Positions 31,297-42,423 are shown, counted from the first letter of the stretch. The stretch is 64,000 nt of DNA from Alkalicoccus urumqiensis (GCF_002993335.1 NZ_PVNS01000007.1:62001-126000); one strand, 5' to 3'. A program made the numbers and translations. Notes: a model not told the origin generated them from the letters alone.

Positions 31297-31819
31297 CACG
31301 CTCTTCTGCAGGCGGTGTGCCGGGAGCAGTGCCTTCCGGTTCACGGAGAACCTGCATCGGATTGCCGCCGACAAAGGCGCCTGCCGGAACGTTTTTATGA
31401 ACGAGCGTCGCCGCGGAGACGATGGCTCCGTCACCGATCGTCACCCCGGGAAGAATCGTCGTATTGGCGCCGATCATCACGTTATCGCCGATGCGGACGT
31501 CGCCCAGGCGGTATTCATCAATTAAGTATTCGTGTGCAAGGATCGTTGTGTTGTAGCCGATCACCGTATTTTTTCCGATGGAAATCCGTTCGGGATACAT
31601 AACGTCGAGCATGACCATGAGTGCCACAGCTGCCTGATCCCCGACGTCCATACGGAGAAACGTCCGGTACAGCCGGTTTTTCAAGGATAAAAACGGCGTA
31701 TAGCGCGCCGTCTGAATGACGATAAAGTTTTTCACAACTTTGAAAAACGGGACGGTTTTGTACACCTGCCAGAGCGAGTTAGCTGTTTTCACGGGATAGC
31801 GCTCGGTCTGCCGCTTCAT
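31292..31819 (-). CDS. Hexapeptide-repeat acyltransferase (YvoF-like)
   Basis: 175 residues from the ATG at 31819 (AGGAGG upstream). Left-handed beta-helix acyltransferase with hexapeptide repeats: ISIGKNTVIGYNTTILAHEY, VRIGDNVMIGANTTILPGVTIGDGAIV, and VPAGAFVGGNPMQV at the end. It would acetylate a sugar or similar acceptor; the substrate is unknown. The start overlaps the ppaX stop as ATGA, and B. subtilis yvoF holds the same last place in the hprK operon. Confidence 0.88.
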   Translation of the reverse strand: MKRQTERYPVKTANSLWQVYKTVPFFKVVKNFIVIQTARYTPFLSLKNRLYRTFLRMDVGDQAAVALMVMLDVMYPERISIGKNTVIGYNTTILAHEYLIDEYRLGDVRIGDNVMIGANTTILPGVTIGDGAIVSAATLVHKNVPAGAFVGGNPMQVLREPEGTAPGTPPAEERE

Positions 31820-32478
31820 TGCCGCGCCTCCTGTTCCCTGAGAACCCACGGAACGAGTTCCGGCATCGCATCGAGCATGATATCCGGTTCAAACGATGCC
31901 AGGTGCGCTTTTCCTTTAATACTCCATCCGCAGGCCGCAGCCGCGGTCCCTGCCCGCCTGCCGCCGAGAATGTCGTGCTCGCTGTCGCCGACCATTACCG
32001 CTTCCCCCGGCGTACGGCCGAGCTGGCGGAGCGCCAGGTGGAGCGGTTCGGGATGCGGCTTTGCATGCGTAACATCATCGAGAGAAACGACCGTATCCAC
32101 ATAGGAAGAGAGCTGCATGAAAGACAGCCCGCGGAGTGCTGTTTCCCGGCGCTTCGTTGTCACCACCCCAATTTTAAGGCCGGCCTCCCTGAGCTGCTGC
32201 AGCGTCTCTTCTACACCGGGATAGCCTGTGACCATGTCATCGTGGTGACGGAGGTTGAATGTCCGGTACACCCGGATCATTTCCTCCTCCCGCCCCGGAA
32301 GCAGGCGCGAGCATGTCTCGTAAAGCGGCGGACCGATGAAGGAGGGAAGATCGCTCTCCGTGTATTCACCGGGAAAAAAGTGATCGAGCGTATGTTGAAA
32401 AGAAGCCGTGATCAGACCGATCGTATCGATCAGCGTGCCATCCAGATCAAATAAAACAGTCGTAATGCGGTTGTTCAT
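31816..32478 (-). CDS. ppaX: Pyrophosphatase PpaX (HAD superfamily)
   Basis: 220 residues. HAD fold: motif I TVLFDLDGTLIDT at the N-terminus, motif II VVTTKRR, motif III Lys in HAKPHPEPL and motif IV VMVGDSEHDILGGRRAGT. PpaX hydrolyses the pyrophosphate made when HPr kinase/phosphorylase dephosphorylates Ser46-P HPr, which explains its place in the hprK operon. Confidence 0.94.
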   Translation of the reverse strand: MNNRITTVLFDLDGTLIDTIGLITASFQHTLDHFFPGEYTESDLPSFIGPPLYETCSRLLPGREEEMIRVYRTFNLRHHDDMVTGYPGVEETLQQLREAGLKIGVVTTKRRETALRGLSFMQLSSYVDTVVSLDDVTHAKPHPEPLHLALRQLGRTPGEAVMVGDSEHDILGGRRAGTAAAACGWSIKGKAHLASFEPDIMLDAMPELVPWVLREQEARQ

Positions 32479-32495
32479 AGGCAGACGTTCCTTTC

Positions 32496-33452
32496 TTACC
32501 GGTCAGAGGATGCTGCCGGCAGTTCTTCTTCCTGAGACTCTTTTTTCTCCAGGCGGTTCCAGATAAAGGCTACAGCCATCGTAAGAAGGACAGCAGTCAC
32601 CAGCCGGACCGCAAGCAGCGGCCACAGCGGAATGCCGAGCGGGGCGAAAATGAGCGTATCCTCTACAACGGCATGACAGGCGACGAGAAAAATAAACACG
32701 AGGTATAAATCTTTTTTGGACACCCCGTCTTCACGCGCCGCCTGAATCATGACACCTGCTCCGTAGGCAAGACCGAACAAAAGACCTGCAGCAAGCGTCG
32801 TCGATGTATTCTCCCGGACACCAAGCACTTTCGTAAACGGCGCAGCAGCTCTTGAGAAAACCGGAAGCCAGTTCAAATCTTTCATAATCTGCACGAACAG
32901 CATGATCGGGATGACGATCGCTGCCAGCTGCAGAATGCCGATAACCGCGCTCTGCGTTCCATAAAGAAGAAGCGACGTCCACCCTTCCACCTGTTCTTCT
33001 CCGGATGGGACGAAGCCGTAGCTTGCCCGTTCACTCCCTCCCTGCCAGAGAAGATGAATCAGCCAGGCGGATACAACAGCGAGACCGATGCGGACGACGA
33101 GGACGACGGAAATGCGGAGGCCGACCTGCTTTGCCACCGCCGACTCCACAAACAAATTGTGGGAAAACGACAGCATCACCGCGAGAATAAACACTTCCTT
33201 TACCGCGAGATCCATCGTCAGCATCGCGCCGATTGCGGCATAAAGGTTAAGGACATTTCCCAACACGAGCGGCACCGCTGCCTCTCCGGGAAGGCCGATC
33301 AGCCCCATCAGCGGGCTCATCATCCGGACGAGAAAATCCATCGCGGCCGTCTGGGAAAGCATCGTGACGATCAGCGTAATCGGAAAAATAATGCGGCCCA
33401 GCTTCCACGTTACTTCCAGACCGGACAAAAGCCCTTTTTTGATTGTGTTCAC
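32496..33452 (-). CDS. Nucleoside-recognition-domain membrane protein (YvoD-like)
   Basis: 318 residues with a GTG start preceded by AGGAGGT. Seven or more hydrophobic segments and two 'Gate'/nucleoside-recognition units: GLIGLPGEAAVPLVLGNVLN in the first, and AGLLFGLAYGAGVMIQAARE with HAVVEDTLIF in the second. Likely an inner-membrane transporter or spore-maturation-like protein of unknown substrate. B. subtilis yvoD lies at the same place between lgt and ppaX. Confidence 0.88.
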   Translation of the reverse strand: MNTIKKGLLSGLEVTWKLGRIIFPITLIVTMLSQTAAMDFLVRMMSPLMGLIGLPGEAAVPLVLGNVLNLYAAIGAMLTMDLAVKEVFILAVMLSFSHNLFVESAVAKQVGLRISVVLVVRIGLAVVSAWLIHLLWQGGSERASYGFVPSGEEQVEGWTSLLLYGTQSAVIGILQLAAIVIPIMLFVQIMKDLNWLPVFSRAAAPFTKVLGVRENTSTTLAAGLLFGLAYGAGVMIQAAREDGVSKKDLYLVFIFLVACHAVVEDTLIFAPLGIPLWPLLAVRLVTAVLLTMAVAFIWNRLEKKESQEEELPAASSDR

Positions 33453-33467
33453 TGTGCCGCACCTCCT

Positions 33468-34286
33468 TTACTCTGTGTCCAGGTACCGTTTATCCGCAAG
33501 ACCTGCTTTTCTCCGGTACCTGATCAGCAGCAGTCCGCCGACAATCAGGATGACCGAAAGCACCTGCGCTGTGCGGAGAAAACCGAACAGAAGCAGATAG
33601 TCCGTGCGGATACCTTCAATGACGAGGCGGCCAATGGAATAATAGATGACGTACGTAATAAACATTTCGCCGCGCCGCAGGTTCACCCGCCGCAGATAGA
33701 TAAGCAGTGCCACCCCGGCAAAGCTCCAGAGCGACTCGTATAAAAACGTCGGATGGTAATAAGCGCCGTCGATAAACATCTGATTGATGATAAATTCCGG
33801 CAGAAACAGACTCTCCAGAAAGCTGCGGGATACTTCGCCGCCGTAAACTTCCTGGTTCATAAAGTTGCCCCAGCGGCCGATTGCCTGCCCGAGCAGGATA
33901 CCCGGCGCTGTAATATCGGCCGTTTTCCAAAAAGAAACGCCTTTGACACGGCAGAAAATCCAGGCCGTAATAACTGCTGCAATCAGCGCTCCGTGGATGG
34001 CAATGCCGCCCTCCCAGATGTAGAACACGCTGATTGGATTGTCCGCAAACTGCCACGGACGGAAAATGACATAGTAGATCCGGGCTCCGATAATCGCAGC
34101 CGGAATGGCAAACAGCAGCAGATCGGCGATAAAATCATCCGGTAAGCCGCGTCGTTTTGCCTCCCGGTTGACGAGCAGGTACCCGAGAAAGGCGCCGAGC
34201 CCAATTAAAATTCCATACCAGTAGACGGTCAGCGGCCCGAGCTCCAGTGCTACCGGGTCGAGCGGCTGAATGGTTGATGCCAGCAA
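33468..34286 (-). CDS. lgt: Prolipoprotein diacylglyceryl transferase
   Basis: 272 residues with a TTG start, GGAGGAG upstream. Seven-span membrane enzyme that adds diacylglycerol to the lipobox cysteine of lipoproteins. The signature [14 protein letters not shown] and the HGALIAA segment with the essential histidine are present; [16 protein letters not shown] is near the C-terminus. Its product would act on lipoproteins such as the cytochrome c-551 at 49073. It follows hprK by 22 bp. Confidence 0.96.
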   Translation of the reverse strand: MLASTIQPLDPVALELGPLTVYWYGILIGLGAFLGYLLVNREAKRRGLPDDFIADLLLFAIPAAIIGARIYYVIFRPWQFADNPISVFYIWEGGIAIHGALIAAVITAWIFCRVKGVSFWKTADITAPGILLGQAIGRWGNFMNQEVYGGEVSRSFLESLFLPEFIINQMFIDGAYYHPTFLYESLWSFAGVALLIYLRRVNLRRGEMFITYVIYYSIGRLVIEGIRTDYLLLFGFLRTAQVLSVILIVGGLLLIRYRRKAGLADKRYLDTE

Positions 34287-34308
34287 AAGTCAACACTCCT
34301 CCAAAATA

Positions 34309-35247
34309 TCAATCGTGGTCGTGATCGCTTTCTTCAATCACGGAAGTCAGCCGTTCGGAAAACTGCTCCGCTGCGTTAATGCCCATCCGCTTCAGGCGGA
34401 AGTTCATGGCGGCGACTTCGATAATAACTGCCAGGTTCCGCCCCGGACGGACCGGTACGGTGATTTTCGGCAGATCGGTGTCAAATATCTGCACCGCGTC
34501 TTCGTCCAGACCGAGCCGGTCGTACTGCTTCTTCTGATCCCATGCTTCGAGATCAATCGCAAGACCGATCCGTTTTTCGTTCCGGACAGATCCTGCGCCG
34601 AACAGTGTCATGACGTTAATAATACCGAGTCCGCGTATTTCCAGCAGGTGACGGATAAGCTCCGGTGCCCGGCCGACAAGCACGCCGTCCTGTTCCTGGC
34701 GGATCTCCACGGAATCATCAGCAACGAGACGGTGTCCGCGTCGGACGAGGTCCAGCGCGGTTTCACTTTTACCGACGCCGCTCGATCCGGTAATCATCAC
34801 ACCGATGCCGTAAATATCGATCAGCACGCCGTGAAGGGCTGTCATCGGCGCCAGACGGCTCTCTAAAAACATCATCAGCTTACTACTGAGACGGGTCGTG
34901 GAAATGCTCGTCGACAAAATCGGAACGCCGACTTCATCCGCTGCCCGCTTTAATTCATCCGGCGCTTCCATGCCGCGGGAGAGGATGATGGCCGGCGTAT
35001 CATATGTACAAAGCCGGACCATGCGCTCCTGCTGCTCTTCAGGGCTGAGCTGGGCATAAAAAGACATTTCGGTCTTCCCGAGAAGCTGAATCCGCTTGGC
35101 CGGATAATACGTAAAGTAGCCGGCCATCTCCATTCCCGGCCGGGAAATATCCGCTGTCGTAATCGGACGGTACGTCACCGCCTCCTCGTCGTTTAACAAA
35201 CTCAAATCAAATTCTTCCATTAACTCTTTGGCGGTAACCGTCGCCAT
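34309..35247 (-). CDS. hprK: HPr kinase/phosphorylase
   Basis: 312 residues from the ATG at 35247 ([18 protein letters not shown]), matching the B. subtilis start; GTG and TTG codons 6-9 bp upstream are possible. Walker A GSSGVGKS at 154-161, the family signature [19 protein letters not shown] at about 202-220, and His139. It phosphorylates Ser46 of HPr and of Crh in response to fructose-1,6-bisphosphate, and reverses this at low energy. First gene of hprK-lgt-yvoD-ppaX-yvoF. Confidence 0.96.
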   Translation of the reverse strand: MATVTAKELMEEFDLSLLNDEEAVTYRPITTADISRPGMEMAGYFTYYPAKRIQLLGKTEMSFYAQLSPEEQQERMVRLCTYDTPAIILSRGMEAPDELKRAADEVGVPILSTSISTTRLSSKLMMFLESRLAPMTALHGVLIDIYGIGVMITGSSGVGKSETALDLVRRGHRLVADDSVEIRQEQDGVLVGRAPELIRHLLEIRGLGIINVMTLFGAGSVRNEKRIGLAIDLEAWDQKKQYDRLGLDEDAVQIFDTDLPKITVPVRPGRNLAVIIEVAAMNFRLKRMGINAAEQFSERLTSVIEESDHDHD

Positions 35248-35428
35248 AGCCAACACGTCCTTTCCAGCAAACTGCTGTCTTTCATTCTAGCATAATCCAC
35301 CCCGCTCCACATGAAAACAATCTGTGGAAAATTTCAACGGGATAAGAACGTTTTGGCGGAGCTGTGATGCGTTCTACAGGAAGTGTACAGCTGAACACCC
35401 GGTGCGCAACGAGCCGGAAGACAGAGAA

Positions 35429-35462
35429 AGCCCCTGCAGAATGCGCGGTTCCGCAGGGGCTT
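35429..35462 (-). terminator. Terminator of the yvlBCD operon
   Basis: On the minus strand AGCCCCTGC and GCAGGGGCT pair, followed by TTCTCT. It lies 15 bp past the yvlD stop. Confidence 0.75.
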
Positions 35463-35476
35463 CGTTCCGTATCCAG

Positions 35477-35836
35477 TTACGATTTTTTCGTCAGTGGATC
35501 GACGATAAAGTTCGAGATGATGGCGTTCAGTGCGGCGAAAATGACAGCCGCCAGAATCGCCCAGCCGAAGCCGTCGATCGTAAAGGCATCTCCCATGAGC
35601 CACGCGGTTAATAAAAGCGTAACCGCATTAATGACAAACAGGAAGAGACCGAGTGACAGAATCGTCGCCGGAAGCGTCAGAACGACGAGAATCGGTTTAA
35701 CGATCGTGTTTACGACAGCGAGAATGAGGCTGGCGAGCAGCGCCATGCCAAAACCGCTCAGCTCAACGGCAGCGAAAAGGTTCGCGATAATTAAAAGGAC
35801 GACCGCGTTAACGATCAGCTGAATGAGCCATCTCAT
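35477..35836 (-). CDS. yvlD: Phage-holin-family membrane protein (YvlD-like)
   Basis: 119 residues with four hydrophobic segments (IQLIVNAVVLLIIANLFAA, LLASLILAVVNTIVKPILVVL, LGLFLFVINAVTLLL, WAILAAVIFAALNAIISNFIV). The NTIVKPIL and NAIIS repeats are typical of the YvlD/holin-4 group. Probably a membrane-stress protein. It is translationally coupled to yvlC by ATGA and is transcribed from the sigma-W promoter in front of yvlB. Confidence 0.9.
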   Translation of the reverse strand: MRWLIQLIVNAVVLLIIANLFAAVELSGFGMALLASLILAVVNTIVKPILVVLTLPATILSLGLFLFVINAVTLLLTAWLMGDAFTIDGFGWAILAAVIFAALNAIISNFIVDPLTKKS

Positions 35837-36036
35837 GTGTTCTCCACATCCGTATCATTCGGCATAACGAATACGGCTATAATATAGGCCGCAATGACTG
35901 CCAGAGAAAATGGGAAAGCGAGGACCACAACGATGATACGGACGAGCGTCGGATCGATATCAAAGTAGCTGCCGAGACCGGCGCATACGCCGGAAATCTT
36001 GCGGTCTGTCGTGGATCTGGTTAATTGTTTCTTCAT
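35833..36036 (-). CDS. yvlC: PspC-domain membrane protein (YvlC-like)
   Basis: 67 residues from the ATG at 36036; a GTG one codon earlier is equally well placed behind AGGAG. PspC domain: KISGVCAGLGSYFDIDPTLVRI followed by one long membrane segment (VVVLAFPFSLAVIAAYIIAVFVM). Members respond to envelope stress. Located between yvlB and yvlD. Confidence 0.92.
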   Translation of the reverse strand: MKKQLTRSTTDRKISGVCAGLGSYFDIDPTLVRIIVVVLAFPFSLAVIAAYIIAVFVMPNDTDVENT

Positions 36037-36058
36037 CACACTTCACTCCTGTCGGGAT

Positions 36059-37192
36059 TTAATGAAGGTGAACGGAGCCGGTCGATGCCTCAGCCTCAAT
36101 GTAAAAATGACCTTCGCCGTCCTTGTTTGAAAGGAACGTCATCTTCTTATTGGCAAATTCCTTTTTCTCCTCCAGGATGCTCAGGTTCGGAAGCTGGTTT
36201 CGGATCGAGCCGACTGTCGCCTTCAAATCCCCTTCTGTCTTCACGTTTTCCGGTACAGCAATGTGTACGCTGCCGGTCGTCGTTTTGACGTACATCTTGG
36301 ACTGGGACGCTTCCGCCAGGCGGAAGTGAACCGATCCGTTGACGGATTCTACGTGAAGGCTGCCCCGTCCGGCATCTACCGTTACCGAGCCGTTCAGTGT
36401 TTTAATGTAGCTTTCCACTGCATGGAGGCGGCCGATATGAACCGGACCGTTATACGTTTCCAGCTGCACTTCCTTGGCATCCAGACGGTCAAAATGGAGG
36501 CGGCCGTTCACCGCTTTTGCAAATACGTGGTGTACGGGAATATGTTCCCCTCTCATTTTCCCATTAAACGTATAGAGGTTCAGCTTATCGAGATCCCCCG
36601 TCGGAAAGTAGATGACCGTGTTGACACGGACGGACTTTTTACGGGATTCCAGACGCAGCTTTCCGTTGGAGAAGCTGAACTGGGCCTCCTGCAGAAACTC
36701 GCGCCGGGCGGATTCTTCATCACGGGCGCGGTACACCTGGACATCGCACTCAATGCGGATCGTGTTTTCCTCCCACGGCCGCAGTTCGATATCGCCGTTT
36801 TCAATGTGAATATCCGCTTCGCGGAGCAGCACATCGTTATGCTGGAACACATGCTGCACTTTCACACCGGAGGCAAACGAGTTGAAGTCGAAATCGAACT
36901 CTTTGACGCGGTTGACGGCTTCATCAACGAATTCTGAGAAACGCGTTGCAAACGACGACCATTTTTCCTCCGCGCCTTCACGGCTCCACGGCCCCTGGGA
37001 AGCACCGTCCTTCCGGTAGCTTCCGGACGACGTCTGCTGCCCGCCGGAATCCGGCTCGTTCTCCGGAGCCGAGGAAGAGGGCTCTTCCTCTTTTTTCTCG
37101 TCCCGGAGCGACTCTAAAAGACGCATCCCCTCTTCTGCTGAAATCTTTCCATCTTCAATCATCTTCAGAATCATTCGGCGTTCTTCCTGCAT
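36059..37192 (-). CDS. yvlB: DUF4097 beta-repeat protein with SHOCT-like N-terminus (YvlB/LiaX type)
   Basis: 377 residues from the ATG at 37192 (MQEERRMILKMIEDGKISAE), with GGAAAGGGG upstream. Residues 1-35 form the short oligomerisation-type helix pair (EDGKISAEEGMRLLESL). After an acidic linker, residues about 140-377 are a beta-solenoid with repeats such as TYNGPVHIGRLHAVESYIKT and TLNGSVTVDAGRGSLHVESV. LiaX-type proteins sense cell-envelope antibiotics in enterococci. First gene of the sigma-W-type operon. Confidence 0.9.
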   Translation of the reverse strand: MQEERRMILKMIEDGKISAEEGMRLLESLRDEKKEEEPSSSAPENEPDSGGQQTSSGSYRKDGASQGPWSREGAEEKWSSFATRFSEFVDEAVNRVKEFDFDFNSFASGVKVQHVFQHNDVLLREADIHIENGDIELRPWEENTIRIECDVQVYRARDEESARREFLQEAQFSFSNGKLRLESRKKSVRVNTVIYFPTGDLDKLNLYTFNGKMRGEHIPVHHVFAKAVNGRLHFDRLDAKEVQLETYNGPVHIGRLHAVESYIKTLNGSVTVDAGRGSLHVESVNGSVHFRLAEASQSKMYVKTTTGSVHIAVPENVKTEGDLKATVGSIRNQLPNLSILEEKKEFANKKMTFLSNKDGEGHFYIEAEASTGSVHLH

Positions 37193-37302
37193 CGTTACCG
37201 CCCCTTTCCGTAGTCTCTTTCCATAATAAGGGCACTTCGGGCCGCTGTCGTCCAACCTGAGGCGTATTCTTCCTCTGACCCGGGGCCTGTCTTCTCTCTG
37301 TT

Positions 37303-37328
37303 TACGAACCGCTTCGTAAAATGTTTCA
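37303..37328 (-). promoter_or_regulatory. Sigma-W (ECF) promoter of yvlBCD
   Basis: On the minus strand TGAAAC (37323-37328) and CGTA (37303-37306) are 16 bp apart, the exact B. subtilis sigma-W consensus. The -35 box overlaps the uvrA stop codon. The B. subtilis yvlABCD operon is sigma-W dependent, so regulation appears conserved. Confidence 0.85.
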
Positions 37329-40196
37329 GGCGTTCGCCTGTTCTTTGAGCCGCTCCTGCATCCGTTTGCGTTCACGCTCTAAAATCGGCTTTAGAAAACG
37401 GCCGGTATGCGAGGCTTCCACTTCGCCGACTTCTTCCGGCGTTCCGCTCGCTACAAGCTTCCCGCCTTTGTCGCCGCCCTCCGGACCGAGGTCGATGACG
37501 TAGTCCATCGTTTTGATCACATCGAGGTTATGCTCGATGACGAGGACGGTATCCCCGTTATCGACGAGGCGCTGCAGCACCTGCAGCAGTTTTTCAATAT
37601 CTGCGATATGAAGGCCTGTCGTCGGCTCATCCAGAATATAGAACGTTTTTCCGGTCGAGCGCCGGTGCAGCTGGGAAGCAAGCTTCACACGCTGGGCTTC
37701 CCCGCCGGAAAGTGTCGTCGCCGGCTGGCCGAGTTTTATATAGCCGAGACCGACATCCTGGAGTGTCTGGATTTTCCGCTTAATGCGCGGAATGTTTTCA
37801 AAGAAATCGAGCGCTTCATCGACGGTCGTCTCCAGTACATCGGCAATGTTTTTCCCTTTGAACGTCACATCGAGCGTCTCCCGGTTGTAGCGCCGGCCAT
37901 GGCATTCTTCACACGGAACGTACACGTCCGGGAGAAAATGCATCTCGATTTTAATAATTCCATCCCCGCGGCACGCTTCGCAGCGGCCGCCTTTCACGTT
38001 AAAGCTGAAGCGTCCTTTTTTGTATCCCCGCGTTTTCGCCTCGTTCGTCATCGCAAACACATCGCGGATATCGTCAAACACGCCGGTATAGGTTGCCGGA
38101 TTGGAGCGCGGCGTCCGCCCGATCGGCGACTGATCGATATCGACGACTTTCTCCAGCTGATCGATGCCTTTGATTTCCTTCGCACGGCCCGGCTTCTCTT
38201 TTGCTGTCGTCAGTTTCTGGGCGAGTGACTTATAGAGAATGTCATTTATCAGCGTACTTTTACCGGACCCGGAGACGCCGGTGACGGCGACGAGCAGACC
38301 TAGCGGAATATCTACGTTTGTGTTTTTTAAGTTGTTTTCTGCCGCTCCTTTAATCTGGAGCTTTCTTTTTTTATCCGGCTTTCTCCGCTCAGGCGGCAGC
38401 GGAATAAATTTCTCCCCGGCTAGATATTTTCCAGTCAGGGAATCCGGATCCGCCATGACTTCCTGCGGTGTCCCGGTCGCACAGACTTCTCCGCCGTGGA
38501 CACCGGCTCCCGGACCGATATCAATTAAATGATCCGCCGCAAGCATCGTATCTTCATCATGCTCCACGACGATCAGCGTATTGCCGAGGTCCCTCATCCG
38601 CTCGAGTGTCTTTATGAGGCGGTGGTTGTCGCGCTGATGCAGACCGATGGACGGCTCATCGAGAATGTAGAGAACGCCCATGAGCGCGGAGCCGATCTGG
38701 GTGGCGAGACGGATCCGCTGCGCCTCTCCGCCGGAAAGCGTGCCCGCTGCACGGGACATCGTTAAATAGTCGAGTCCGACATTGATCAAAAAACCGAGCC
38801 GTTCTTCAATTTCACGAAGAATCATGCGGGCGATCGTCATTTCTTTTTCGGTAAACTCCACGTTCTCAAAAAACGTTTTCGCATCATAGATGGACAGGTC
38901 GGTCACTTCACCGATATGGTAGCCGTTCACCTTTACAGCGAGCGCTGCTTTACTCAAACGGTTTCCTTTACAGACCGGACAAGGCTTCTGCGTCATATAC
39001 TGCTCCATCTGTTCGCGGATATAATCCGATCCGGTTTCATGGTAGCGCCGCGAGATATTTGTCAGCACCCCTTCAAAGTAAAGGTCCCGCTCGCGGACAC
39101 GACCGAATTCATTTTTGTAACGGAAATGAATTTTCTCCTGGCCGCTTCCTTCCATAATAATCTCTTTTTCTTTCTTCGAAAGCTTTTTAAATGGCTTGTC
39201 CATGTCGATACCGAAATGCCGGCAGACACTTTCAAGAAGGGCCGGATAATAGTTCGAAGACGTCGGTTTCCACGCCGCAATCGCGTGCTCCTTCAGACTG
39301 AGGGAAGGATCCGGCACGACGAGCTCGGTGTCCACTTCCAGCTTGAAACCGATGCCGTCACAGCGGTCACAGGCGCCGAACGGACTGTTAAAGGAAAAGA
39401 GGCGTGGCTCGAGTTCGCCGATCGTAAATCCGCAGTACGGGCAGGAATGATGCTGGTTGAAAACAAGTTCCTCTCCATCGATCACATCGATCAGCACCAT
39501 CCCTTCCGATGCTTTCAGTGCTGTTTCAAGCGAGTCGGAAAGCCGTGCTTCGATTCCCTCTTTGACAACGAGACGGTCGATGATGACCTCAATTGAATGT
39601 TTTTTGTTTTTATCGAGCTCGATGTCCTCCGCGACTTCGCGCATTTCTCCGTTGACGCGGACACGGACATACCCCTGCTTTTTAATGTCTTCGAGAAGCT
39701 TTGCATGGGTACCTTTCCGGCCGGAGACGACCGGAGCCAGCACCTGAATCTTCGTCCGCTCTTCCAGCTCCAGAATTTGATCTGCCATCTGCTGCACCGT
39801 CTGCGAGGAAATCTCCACTCCGTGGTTCGGACAGACGGGTCTGCCGACACGTGCGAACAGAAGCCGCAGGTAATCGTAAATTTCTGTCACTGTTCCGACA
39901 GTGGAACGCGGGTTCTTGGACGTCGTTTTCTGGTCGATGGAAATCGCCGGCGACAATCCTTCGATGGCATCCACGTCCGGCTTATCCATCTGGCCGAGAA
40001 ACTGTCTTGCGTAGGCGGACAGCGACTCTACATAGCGGCGCTGCCCTTCTGCGTAAATCGTGTCAAAGGCCAGGGATGATTTCCCCGAACCGGAGAGTCC
40101 GGTCATGACGACCAGCTTATCTCTTGGAATCGTTACATCGATATCTTTTAAGTTATGGGAGCGCGCCCCTTTAACGACTATATTTTCATGAGCCAT
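37326..40196 (-). CDS. uvrA: Excinuclease ABC subunit A
   Basis: 956 residues. Two ABC modules, with Walker [15 protein letters not shown] near residue 35 and [15 protein letters not shown] near residue 640, and two zinc modules ([19 protein letters not shown] and [19 protein letters not shown]). Finds bulky DNA lesions with UvrB. It follows uvrB by 7 bp and shares its LexA-controlled promoter. Confidence 0.98.
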   Translation of the reverse strand: MAHENIVVKGARSHNLKDIDVTIPRDKLVVMTGLSGSGKSSLAFDTIYAEGQRRYVESLSAYARQFLGQMDKPDVDAIEGLSPAISIDQKTTSKNPRSTVGTVTEIYDYLRLLFARVGRPVCPNHGVEISSQTVQQMADQILELEERTKIQVLAPVVSGRKGTHAKLLEDIKKQGYVRVRVNGEMREVAEDIELDKNKKHSIEVIIDRLVVKEGIEARLSDSLETALKASEGMVLIDVIDGEELVFNQHHSCPYCGFTIGELEPRLFSFNSPFGACDRCDGIGFKLEVDTELVVPDPSLSLKEHAIAAWKPTSSNYYPALLESVCRHFGIDMDKPFKKLSKKEKEIIMEGSGQEKIHFRYKNEFGRVRERDLYFEGVLTNISRRYHETGSDYIREQMEQYMTQKPCPVCKGNRLSKAALAVKVNGYHIGEVTDLSIYDAKTFFENVEFTEKEMTIARMILREIEERLGFLINVGLDYLTMSRAAGTLSGGEAQRIRLATQIGSALMGVLYILDEPSIGLHQRDNHRLIKTLERMRDLGNTLIVVEHDEDTMLAADHLIDIGPGAGVHGGEVCATGTPQEVMADPDSLTGKYLAGEKFIPLPPERRKPDKKRKLQIKGAAENNLKNTNVDIPLGLLVAVTGVSGSGKSTLINDILYKSLAQKLTTAKEKPGRAKEIKGIDQLEKVVDIDQSPIGRTPRSNPATYTGVFDDIRDVFAMTNEAKTRGYKKGRFSFNVKGGRCEACRGDGIIKIEMHFLPDVYVPCEECHGRRYNRETLDVTFKGKNIADVLETTVDEALDFFENIPRIKRKIQTLQDVGLGYIKLGQPATTLSGGEAQRVKLASQLHRRSTGKTFYILDEPTTGLHIADIEKLLQVLQRLVDNGDTVLVIEHNLDVIKTMDYVIDLGPEGGDKGGKLVASGTPEEVGEVEASHTGRFLKPILERERKRMQERLKEQANA

Positions 40197-40203
40197 TCCT
40201 GTC

Positions 40204-42189
40204 TCATCCTTCCGCTTTCAATTCTAGAACGACATCCCGGAGTTCTGCAGCGCGTTCGAAATCGAGATCTTTTGCTGCCTGCTTCATTTCCAGTTCCATC
40301 CGTTCGATAACTTTTTCCCGTTCTTTCTTCGACAGCTTCTTCTTCGGCGCTTTTTCCACCGCTTCGTATGTTTCTTCTTCCTCCGCGGCGAACGTCGCTT
40401 TAATCAGCTCCGGAATCTGCTTTTGGATCGTCTGCGGCGTTATGCCGTGCTCTTCGTTGTACTGCTTCTGAATCGTCCGGCGGCGGCTCGTTTCATCAAT
40501 GGCTATCTGCATCGACTTCGTCATTTTATCCGCATACATGACAACATGACCGTTCGCATTCCGGGCTGCACGGCCCATCGTCTGAATGAGCGAGCGCTCG
40601 GCGCGCAGAAATCCTTCTTTATCGGCATCGAGAATCGTGACGAGAGAGACTTCCGGAATATCGAGCCCTTCACGCAGCAGGTTGATACCGACGAGAACGT
40701 CGAATTCGCCTTTTCGGAGCTCCCGGATGATCTCGATCCGCTCCAGCGTTTTAATATCCGAATGCAGGTACTGGACGCGGATGCCGACTTCCTTCAGATA
40801 GTCGGTCAGGTCCTCGGACATTTTTTTCGTCAAAGTCGTGACGAGTACACGTTCGTCCCGTTCCCGGCGGAGCTGTATTTCTTCAATCAGATCGTCGATC
40901 TGTCCTTCAATCGGCCGGACATCGATCGTTGGATCAAGCAGCCCGGTCGGCCGGATGATCTGCTCGACCATCTTCGGCGTATGTTCAATTTCGTACGGAC
41001 CGGGTGTGGCCGATACGAAAACGATCTGATTAATATGATTTTCAAATTCTTCAAACGTCAGCGGCCGGTTGTCTTTCGCCGACGGCAGGCGGAACCCGTG
41101 GTCGACGAGAACCCCTTTTCGTGCCTGGTCCCCGTTGTACATTCCGCGCACCTGCGGCAGTGTGACGTGGGACTCATCCACAATAATGAGCGAGTCGTCG
41201 GGAAAGTAGTCCATCAGCGTATACGGCGTAGCTCCGGCTTCTCGGAATGTCAGGTGCCGGGAATAGTTTTCAATCCCCGAACAGTAGCCGAGCTCCTGCA
41301 TCATTTCGATATCATAGCGGGTCCGCTGCTCGAGACGCTGTGCTTCGAGCACGCGTCCTTTATCGTGAAAGTCTTTAAGCGTTTCTTCCAGTTCTGCTTC
41401 AATATTAACAATCGCGCGTCGGAGTTTCTCTTCGCGCGTAACAAAGTGCGAGGCCGGAAAGACAGCGGCATGCTCCCGCTCCCCGAGCACTTCGCCGGTA
41501 AGGGCGTGTACTTCGGTGATCCGGTCGATTTCGTCGCCGAAAAATTCCACGCGGAGGCAGTGCTCATCGCGGGAGGCCGGGAAAATCTCCACGACATCCC
41601 CGCGCACACGGAACGTGCCGCGCGTAAAGTTGACATCATTTCTCTCGTACTGAACATCCACCAGCTGCCGCAGAAGCGAATTGCGCTCCCGTTCCATGCC
41701 GCGCCGGAGAGAAACGACAAGATCCCGGTATTCCTCCGGGGAACCGAGACCGTAAATACAGGACACACTGGCGACGATAATGACATCTTCCCGCTCAAAA
41801 AGCGCACTCGTCGCAGAGTGGCGGAGTTTATCTATTTCATCGTTGATACTCGCATCTTTTTCAATAAATGTATCGGACTGAGGGATGTACGCTTCCGGCT
41901 GGTAGTAGTCATAGTAGCTGACGAAGTACTCCACCCGGTTATTCGGAAAAAATTCTTTAAACTCGCTGTACAGCTGTCCGGCGAGTGTTTTGTTGTGGGC
42001 GATGATGAGCGTCGGCTTTTTCACCTGCTGGATCACGTTGGACATCGTAAACGTTTTTCCGGTCCCTGTCGCACCGAGAAGCGTCTGAAACTTCTCTCCG
42101 CGGTGGATCCCCGCCACCAGTTCTTCTATCGCCTGCGGCTGATCGCCGGCAGGAGCGTAATTGGACTGCAGCTCAAATGTAGTCGTCAT
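40204..42189 (-). CDS. uvrB: Excinuclease ABC subunit B
   Basis: 661 residues from the ATG at 42189 ([18 protein letters not shown]), same length as B. subtilis UvrB, with AAAGG nine bases upstream. Walker [11 protein letters not shown] near residue 40, the beta-hairpin [12 protein letters not shown], helicase motifs [10 protein letters not shown] and MGRAARN, and a C-terminal UVR motif ([20 protein letters not shown]) that contacts UvrC. Damage verification and incision complex. Confidence 0.98.
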   Translation of the reverse strand: MTTTFELQSNYAPAGDQPQAIEELVAGIHRGEKFQTLLGATGTGKTFTMSNVIQQVKKPTLIIAHNKTLAGQLYSEFKEFFPNNRVEYFVSYYDYYQPEAYIPQSDTFIEKDASINDEIDKLRHSATSALFEREDVIIVASVSCIYGLGSPEEYRDLVVSLRRGMERERNSLLRQLVDVQYERNDVNFTRGTFRVRGDVVEIFPASRDEHCLRVEFFGDEIDRITEVHALTGEVLGEREHAAVFPASHFVTREEKLRRAIVNIEAELEETLKDFHDKGRVLEAQRLEQRTRYDIEMMQELGYCSGIENYSRHLTFREAGATPYTLMDYFPDDSLIIVDESHVTLPQVRGMYNGDQARKGVLVDHGFRLPSAKDNRPLTFEEFENHINQIVFVSATPGPYEIEHTPKMVEQIIRPTGLLDPTIDVRPIEGQIDDLIEEIQLRRERDERVLVTTLTKKMSEDLTDYLKEVGIRVQYLHSDIKTLERIEIIRELRKGEFDVLVGINLLREGLDIPEVSLVTILDADKEGFLRAERSLIQTMGRAARNANGHVVMYADKMTKSMQIAIDETSRRRTIQKQYNEEHGITPQTIQKQIPELIKATFAAEEEETYEAVEKAPKKKLSKKEREKVIERMELEMKQAAKDLDFERAAELRDVVLELKAEG

Positions 42190-42254
42190 TATGTTCATCC
42201 TTTCGTTCACGGCACTTCTGCGTTACTTTACCCGTTTCTTCTCTGTCTCAAATC

Positions 42255-42294
42255 ATTATATCACGCAGCCTGCACTTCTGCGAACATATGTGTG
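42255..42294 (-). promoter_or_regulatory. uvrBA promoter with LexA (SOS) box
   Basis: -10 TATAAT (42255-42260) and a -35 TTCGCA (42279-42284) on the minus strand, spaced 18 bp. CGAACATATGTGTG (42281-42294) matches the Gram-positive SOS box CGAAC-N4-GTTYG in all but one position and overlaps the -35. Confidence 0.75.
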
Positions 42295-42390
42295 CTTCCT
42301 TTCTCATGAAAAATGATTCGAACATCGGAGCTGCAGCAGCCTCCATTCCTCCTGCAGAAAACAACTTTCTCCTTCTGCCCCGGATAACAG

Positions 42391-42417
42391 AAAAAGACAG
42401 GAGCATAAGCTCCTGCC
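42391..42417 (-). terminator. minJ terminator
   Basis: On the minus strand GGCAGGAGC and GCTCCTGTC pair around TTAT, followed by TTTTTC. Confidence 0.88.
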
Positions 42418-42423
42418 TTCACG

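Noticed and set aside
40423-42309. 628-residue ORF opposite uvrB
   Set aside because: Antisense shadow of uvrB codon usage.
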